Program-made: the position numbers and the translations under genes
The notes under the pieces: model-generated
What the model was told of the DNA's origin: nothing
The model's input: only the letters and a program-made list of their open reading frames with translations
The model's database searches: none
Shown here: positions 5,557-9,278 of the stretch, one piece after another
Layout of the letters: the number at the start of each line of letters is the position of its first letter
Position numbering within the stretch: the stretch's first letter is position 1
Assembly: GCA_028277545.1 (NCBI GenBank)
Contig: JANQGB010000113.1
Coordinates: 1-9,278, forward strand
DNA: 9,278 nt
DNA from: Phycisphaerae bacterium
Lineage (GTDB): Bacteria > Planctomycetota > Phycisphaerae > UBA1845
Reading direction: 5' to 3'

Positions 5557-6416
5557 GCGATCCGCCGGCCAGCGACGAAACGAAGCGTTCCCGATTATAT
5601 GGAGCGGTGGAGTCGATTGGTCGAGAGGTCAGGACCCGGGCGCGCGCGTCCCGCCACCAGGTAAGCTACGTTGGCGCTCTGGCATCCCTGTTCGCAGTGA
5701 CCTGGCGGTGGTGCTACCGTGGGTTCTTCGTCCGCGGCATCCGGCTGCGCCGCCAGGCCGTGGTCAGCCAGGGCGTGCGTGTCGGAGTCAAGGCTGTCCC
5801 CATCGTCTGCCTGGTGCAGATCTTCATCGGAGTCATCCTGGCGCTGCAGATGGCGCCGACGCTGCGCGACTACGGTCAACTCGAACGTGTGGCGGACGTT
5901 GTCGGGATCGCCATTGTCCGCGAGCTCGGCCCATTGATAACTGCGATCGTCCTCAGCGGCTTCGCCGGAGCTTCCATCGCCGCTGAACTCGGCGCCATGG
6001 TCGAGACGGAAGAGATCAAGGCCCTCCGGGCCCACGCGTTCAATCCGTTCCATTTCCTGGTGGTTCCGAGATTCCTGGCCACGGTGCTGGCCATGGTTGC
6101 CCTGGCCATCATAGCCAACACCATAGGTGTGTTTGGTGGCTTCCTGACCAGCTACCTGGTGCTGGATGTACCTGCTACCACCTACATTGAGTTCACACAA
6201 TCGGCGCTCAAGCTACAGGACTACTTCACGGGCCTATTCAAGGCTGGCGTGTTCGGAATTCTGATCTCCATGATTGCCTGCCGTGAAGGTTTGAATGTGA
6301 GCGGTGGGGCCGAGGGAGTCGGACGAGCCACCACCGCAACCGTCGTCAAGTGCATCGTTGCCCTGATCGGCACCGACGCCCTGTTTACGGCCGCTTTCTA
6401 CGCGTGGGGAATCTGA
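5553..6416 (+). CDS. mlaE: MlaE-family ABC transporter permease
   Basis: Inner-membrane permease of an MCE-type lipid transport system, which moves phospholipids or other hydrophobic molecules between inner and outer membranes. In 287 aa, a soluble and amphipathic N-terminus (about 1-75) precedes hydrophobic segments at about 82-103, 117-145, 168-205, 229-245 and 265-285. The family signature VRELGPLITAIVLSGFAGAS at 122-141, with AAELGAMVETEEIKALR after it, and the C-terminal block CREGLNVSGGAEGVGRATT at 243-261 match MlaE closely. Its ATG overlaps the STAS stop by 4 bp, and the ATPase begins 2 bp after its own stop. The transported lipid is not known. Confidence 0.96.
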   Translation: MSDPPASDETKRSRLYGAVESIGREVRTRARASRHQVSYVGALASLFAVTWRWCYRGFFVRGIRLRRQAVVSQGVRVGVKAVPIVCLVQIFIGVILALQMAPTLRDYGQLERVADVVGIAIVRELGPLITAIVLSGFAGASIAAELGAMVETEEIKALRAHAFNPFHFLVVPRFLATVLAMVALAIIANTIGVFGGFLTSYLVLDVPATTYIEFTQSALKLQDYFTGLFKAGVFGILISMIACREGLNVSGGAEGVGRATTATVVKCIVALIGTDALFTAAFYAWGI

Positions 6417-6418
6417 GG

Positions 6419-7288
6419 GTGCCCGACCCGGACGTGGTCATCTCGGTACACAACCTGGCCAAGGCGTTCACTGACGCCGAAGGGCGGGAAGTGCGTGTGC
6501 TGGACGGTGTGACCTTCGACATTCATCGTGGCGAGACCGTGGTGATCATGGGCGGCAGCGGCTGCGGCAAGAGCACGCTGCTTAACTGCCTCATTGGTGA
6601 GTATCAGATAAACGGCGGGCACATTCTGTACCAGACCAAGGACATGGACGAGCGACGCGACATCGCGACGCTGGGCGAGGCCGAGTTCAACAGAATACGT
6701 AAACGCTTCGGCATATTGTTTCAAAGCGGCGCCCTGTTCAATTCACTGACGGTGGCGGAGAACGTAGCCCTTCCTCTAGAAGAGCACTCCGAAGTTGACG
6801 CGGCAGTCATCGACTTCGTAGTGACCATGAAGCTGCAGCAGGTGAAGATGCTGCCGCATCGTGACAAGATGCCGGCCCAGCTATCGGGCGGCCAGAAGAA
6901 GCGCGCCGGGCTGGCCAGGGCCACGGCACTGGATCCCGAGATTCTGTTCTATGATGAACCATCCGCCGGCCTCGATCCCGTGACCAGCACGGCCATCGAC
7001 GAACTCATGATGGATCTATCCAAGAAGCTGCTTGTTACTTCAGTTGTGGTCACTCACGAGATGGACAGCGCCTTTCGCATAGCCGATCGCATGGTCATGC
7101 TCGACAAGGGTCGCGTGCTGCGTGTCGGCTCGCGGGCCGAGTTCGAGGCTCTGCGCGATACACAGGTCGAGAAATTGACCACGCGGGATGACCGCCTGAT
7201 CAACCAGTTCCTGAACGGATATGGCAGCGGCCCGCTCACTGACGCGGAGGGTATCAGCGAGTTCGAAAAACTCATCGGAGTGGGATAG
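6419..7288 (+). CDS. mlaF: MlaF-family ABC transporter ATP-binding protein
   Basis: Cytoplasmic ATPase that powers the MlaE permease. With the GTG start at 6419 it has 289 aa. Walker A is GGSGCGKST at 45-53 and the Q loop Gln is 102 (LFQSGALFNSLTVAENV). The signature is LSGGQKKR at 155-162, Walker B ILFYDEP at 175-181, the D loop SAGLD at 182-186, and the switch His is 213 (VVVTHEMDSAF). The C-terminal stretch INQFLNGYGSGPL at 261-273 resembles the tail of MlaF, which in E. coli packs against the partner ATPase. GTG at 6419 is preferred because GGGGA lies 8 nt upstream and it follows the permease stop by only 2 bp. An in-frame ATG at 6350 would lie deep inside the permease gene. The 26 residues after the QFLNG motif lengthen the C-terminus slightly. 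Confidence 0.96.
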   Translation: MPDPDVVISVHNLAKAFTDAEGREVRVLDGVTFDIHRGETVVIMGGSGCGKSTLLNCLIGEYQINGGHILYQTKDMDERRDIATLGEAEFNRIRKRFGILFQSGALFNSLTVAENVALPLEEHSEVDAAVIDFVVTMKLQQVKMLPHRDKMPAQLSGGQKKRAGLARATALDPEILFYDEPSAGLDPVTSTAIDELMMDLSKKLLVTSVVVTHEMDSAFRIADRMVMLDKGRVLRVGSRAEFEALRDTQVEKLTTRDDRLINQFLNGYGSGPLTDAEGISEFEKLIGVG

Positions 7289-7301
7289 GATCGGAACCAC
7301 G

Positions 7302-8654
7302 ATGTCTAAAAAGCGCACCGACTTCTCGCTGGGACTATGGCTCATCATCGTCTTCGTGCTCTTCTTCGGGGCAGTCATTTTCATCGGCGGCCAATCCTGG
7401 GGTGAAGCCCGTCGGGCCTACAAGGTACGGTTTCCGGTGACCTACGCTCTACCCGACGAGATAAAGCCGGGTTCGCAGATCTTCTGCGGCGCCTCGATGG
7501 TCGGCACCGTCAAGGACATCGAGTTGCGCGCGGTCACCGCCGAGGGTGAGAAGCAACCCGTCTTGTGGGCCTACCTGGATATCAGGGTCAACTCCCTCAT
7601 CGACCTTCGGAAAGACTGCCGCATCCTGGCCCGCGGCCCGCTGCTGGGCGGCAGCGGCAAGCTCGCCATACAGGACCCGGGCAAGGATGGCGCACCGCTT
7701 CCCGAAGGAGCACTGATAGACGGGGCTGCTACGGGATCCCTTGACGAAGCCCTGGACATGCTCAACGCCGAACTGGACCCGCAGAACGCGGCCGGCCTTC
7801 TGGCACTGGTCAAGCACCAACTGGATGTGCGCGACAAGCGGAGCATCATGGCCAAGGTGCACTCCTCGCTGGACGATCTGAACAACATCACCGTGCGCCT
7901 GGCGCATCAGTTGGACGAAAGCGATCGCGAGGTGCTGCTGGCCAAGCTGCACGGCGTGCTGGACAACATCAACCAGACGACCGCGGCGCTGCGCGCCGAG
8001 ATGGATGTCCAGGCCGATGGCGCCCTGTTGGCCAAGGTTCATGGGACTCTTGACGCCGTGGGCCGCGGACTGGACGGCGTGGTGGGCATGGTGGAGGAAA
8101 ACCGCCCCGGCATCCACGCCACGCTGGAGACCGTGCAGCGGGCCGTCGGCACCGTGGAAGGTGAGATCATCCAGCCGCTGACCTGGGAGCTGAACCGAAC
8201 AAACACCGGCAGCCTGCTCAACCAGTTGCACACGTCGTTCGAGCGTGTCAACCACAGCCTGGCCAACATCAAGGTCATCAGCGAGAAGACCAAGACTGGC
8301 GTGGTGCTCAATGAGGGCCGCTTCGATCAACTCATGATGAACCTCACCGAGACGTCCGTACATCTCAAGGGCGCCTCCAAGGATCTGCGGCGGAATCCGT
8401 GGCGCCTCTTCTACCGGCCATCGCTGGAAGAGACCAAACAACTCAACATCTTCGATGCCGCCCGCGAGTTCGCCGAAGCAGCCAGCAGCCTGGATGACTC
8501 AGCGACCCGATTGAAGGCTCTGCTGGCGGCCGCGGATGGCAACCTGGCGGCGGACGATCCCAAGTTGCAGGCGATATACGATCGCCTCGAACAGACGTTT
8601 GAAGACTACACGCATGCGGAAGAGGCTCTCTGGAAGCAACTAGAGGTGCGCTGA
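7302..8654 (+). CDS. mlaD: MlaD/MCE-domain lipid-binding protein with repeated coiled-coil region
   Basis: Periplasmic substrate-binding part of the MCE transporter, anchored in the inner membrane. From ATG 7302 (AGGATCGGA upstream) it has 450 aa. One transmembrane anchor spans 10-30 (LGLWLIIVFVLFFGAVIFIG). One MCE domain spans about 40-126, including IKPGSQIFCGASMVGTVKDI at 54-73 and LLGGSGKLAI at 114-123. A long helical part follows at 147-385, with three contiguous 30-residue repeats (175-264) built on a xLLAKxHxxLD core. The tail holds the motif RRNPWRLFYRP (387-397 or so) and a final helical region. It is far longer than E. coli MlaD (about 183 aa) and so may form a needle-like or bridging helical assembly. 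The ATG lies 13 bp after the ATPase stop. Confidence 0.94.
   Translation: MSKKRTDFSLGLWLIIVFVLFFGAVIFIGGQSWGEARRAYKVRFPVTYALPDEIKPGSQIFCGASMVGTVKDIELRAVTAEGEKQPVLWAYLDIRVNSLIDLRKDCRILARGPLLGGSGKLAIQDPGKDGAPLPEGALIDGAATGSLDEALDMLNAELDPQNAAGLLALVKHQLDVRDKRSIMAKVHSSLDDLNNITVRLAHQLDESDREVLLAKLHGVLDNINQTTAALRAEMDVQADGALLAKVHGTLDAVGRGLDGVVGMVEENRPGIHATLETVQRAVGTVEGEIIQPLTWELNRTNTGSLLNQLHTSFERVNHSLANIKVISEKTKTGVVLNEGRFDQLMMNLTETSVHLKGASKDLRRNPWRLFYRPSLEETKQLNIFDAAREFAEAASSLDDSATRLKALLAAADGNLAADDPKLQAIYDRLEQTFEDYTHAEEALWKQLEVR
7824..8093 (+). repeat. Three contiguous 30-residue (90-bp) degenerate tandem repeats inside the MCE gene
   Basis: Units are 7824-7913, 7914-8003 and 8004-8093 (protein residues 175-204, 205-234, 235-264), with no gap between them. 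The cores line up as IMAKVHSSLDDLN, LLAKLHGVLDNIN and LLAKVHGTLDAVG. A looser copy, LLNQLHTSFERVN, occurs later at about residue 304. Similarity is stronger in protein than in DNA, indicating old duplications. The units look helical with heptad-like hydrophobic spacing. Confidence 0.85.
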
Positions 8655-8672
8655 CGGGTTGGAGAAGCACAG

Positions 8673-9278
8673 TTGTACGATGTCGTCATTATGGGAGCGG
8701 GCCCCGCGGGAGCGACGGCCGCGGCGTTGCTGGCTCTAGGTGACAGGAGCGTCATCCTGGTGGACAAGGCGGCCTTCCCGCGGCCTGCTGGCCAAACTGT
8801 CTGGCTTAACGCCCAGGCCACAACGCTGCTGGAGCGACTTGGCGTGAAGCCCGCCGACGCCCTGGGAAAAGCGTTCACCAAGGTCACCTTCTACAATGCG
8901 GACCTCAGCAAATCCGCCAGCCCCAAGCTGGACACCGGGCCAGGCTACCTCGTCGATCGGGCCGCCCTTGATCAAACACTCATTCAGGCGGCGCTTACCG
9001 CCGGGGTGGAGCTGCGCCAACAGTGGGCCGTTTCCGACGTGGAGCTGCTCGAGGACCGCGTCGAGCTGAGGTCAGCGGAGGGCGAGCAGATCGCCGGCCG
9101 AATGCTGCTGGCCGCGGTTGGCGAGGGTAGCGACCTGATCACCCGCGTCACCAGGCTGGGGCGGGCGGCGCGCACCGGGCGATGGTTAACGCAAGTGGAT
9201 ATCAAGCGTGAGTCGCGGGCCGGATCCGAGGATGCCGTGGCCGTCGTGTTTGGCCTCAATCGGCAGGGCGCGTTTGGG
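8673..9278 (+). CDS. FAD-dependent oxidoreductase, geranylgeranyl-reductase type, N-terminal 202 residues, cut by window edge
   Basis: Predicted flavoprotein reductase or monooxygenase. Translation from TTG at 8673 begins YDVVIMGAGPAGATAAALLA, a Rossmann FAD-binding motif (GAGPAG). The acid-ended second strand VILVDKAAFPRPAGQ is at about 30-44, and the motif YLVDRAALDQTLIQAALTAG at about 92-111 is typical of the geranylgeranyl reductase / aromatic hydroxylase group. The reading frame is open to the last base. TTG is chosen because GGAG lies 8 nt upstream, the gene starts 18 bp after the MCE stop, and no ATG precedes the FAD motif. Family members reduce double bonds of isoprenoid lipids or hydroxylate or halogenate aromatic rings; which applies here needs the missing C-terminal half. 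Its place at the end of a lipid-transport run hints at a lipid or isoprenoid substrate. Confidence 0.9.
   Translation, partial: MYDVVIMGAGPAGATAAALLALGDRSVILVDKAAFPRPAGQTVWLNAQATTLLERLGVKPADALGKAFTKVTFYNADLSKSASPKLDTGPGYLVDRAALDQTLIQAALTAGVELRQQWAVSDVELLEDRVELRSAEGEQIAGRMLLAAVGEGSDLITRVTRLGRAARTGRWLTQVDIKRESRAGSEDAVAVVFGLNRQGAFG

Noticed and set aside
5595..6200. Minus-strand open frame of 201 codons antisense to the permease gene
   Set aside because: Rich in Asp, His and Gln with no domain, as expected opposite a hydrophobic permease.
7449..8441. Minus-strand open frame of 330 codons antisense to the MCE gene
   Set aside because: The composition is that of a shadow frame (many His, Gln and Leu), and the plus strand carries the clear MCE domain and repeats.

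Overview
The window (high G+C, dense genes, frequent GTG and TTG starts) reads like bacterial chromosome from a Gram-negative-type organism, most likely a planctomycete or a relative. That placement is inference. It rests on the two short lipoproteins, one with the HEAT-repeat/RWRAYL-type tail often seen in planctomycetes, on the RNPWRLFYRPS motif in the MCE protein, and on a dnaA that is not beside dnaN, recF or gyrB. No tRNA, rRNA, insertion sequence, CRISPR array or phage gene was seen.

Left half, all on the minus strand (read right to left): a 170-aa lipoprotein with a PrcB-like C-terminal domain (3703-4215), a two-domain GNAT acetyltransferase (2591-3544), a 385-bp intergenic region (2206-2590) with DnaA boxes, an AT-rich island and a sigma-70-like promoter, then dnaA (775-2205), a perfect 13-bp hairpin (700-729), and the first 193 codons of a phosphohexomutase of the GlmM/ManB type (580 down to the left edge). 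The intergenic region is a candidate oriC and/or an autoregulated dnaA promoter.

Right half, all on the plus strand: a promoter with a perfect TATAAT (4299-4326) precedes a tightly packed run of seven genes. These are a HEAT-repeat lipoprotein, an RsbW/SpoIIAB-type serine kinase, a STAS-domain anti-sigma-antagonist-type protein, an MlaE-type permease, an MlaF-type ATPase, an MlaD-type MCE protein with three 30-residue repeats, and a FAD-dependent oxidoreductase of the geranylgeranyl-reductase type that runs off the right edge. The kinase, STAS and permease genes overlap by 4 bp (ATGA), so they are very likely translationally coupled.

The most interesting reading is that the kinase/STAS pair does not serve a sigma factor here but regulates the lipid transporter. 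In E. coli a STAS protein (MlaB) is a subunit of the MlaFEDB lipid transporter. Here the STAS protein keeps the DSSG phosphorylation site and comes with its own intact-looking kinase, which suggests a phosphorylation switch on an MCE-type lipid ABC transporter. This is inference from gene order and motifs.
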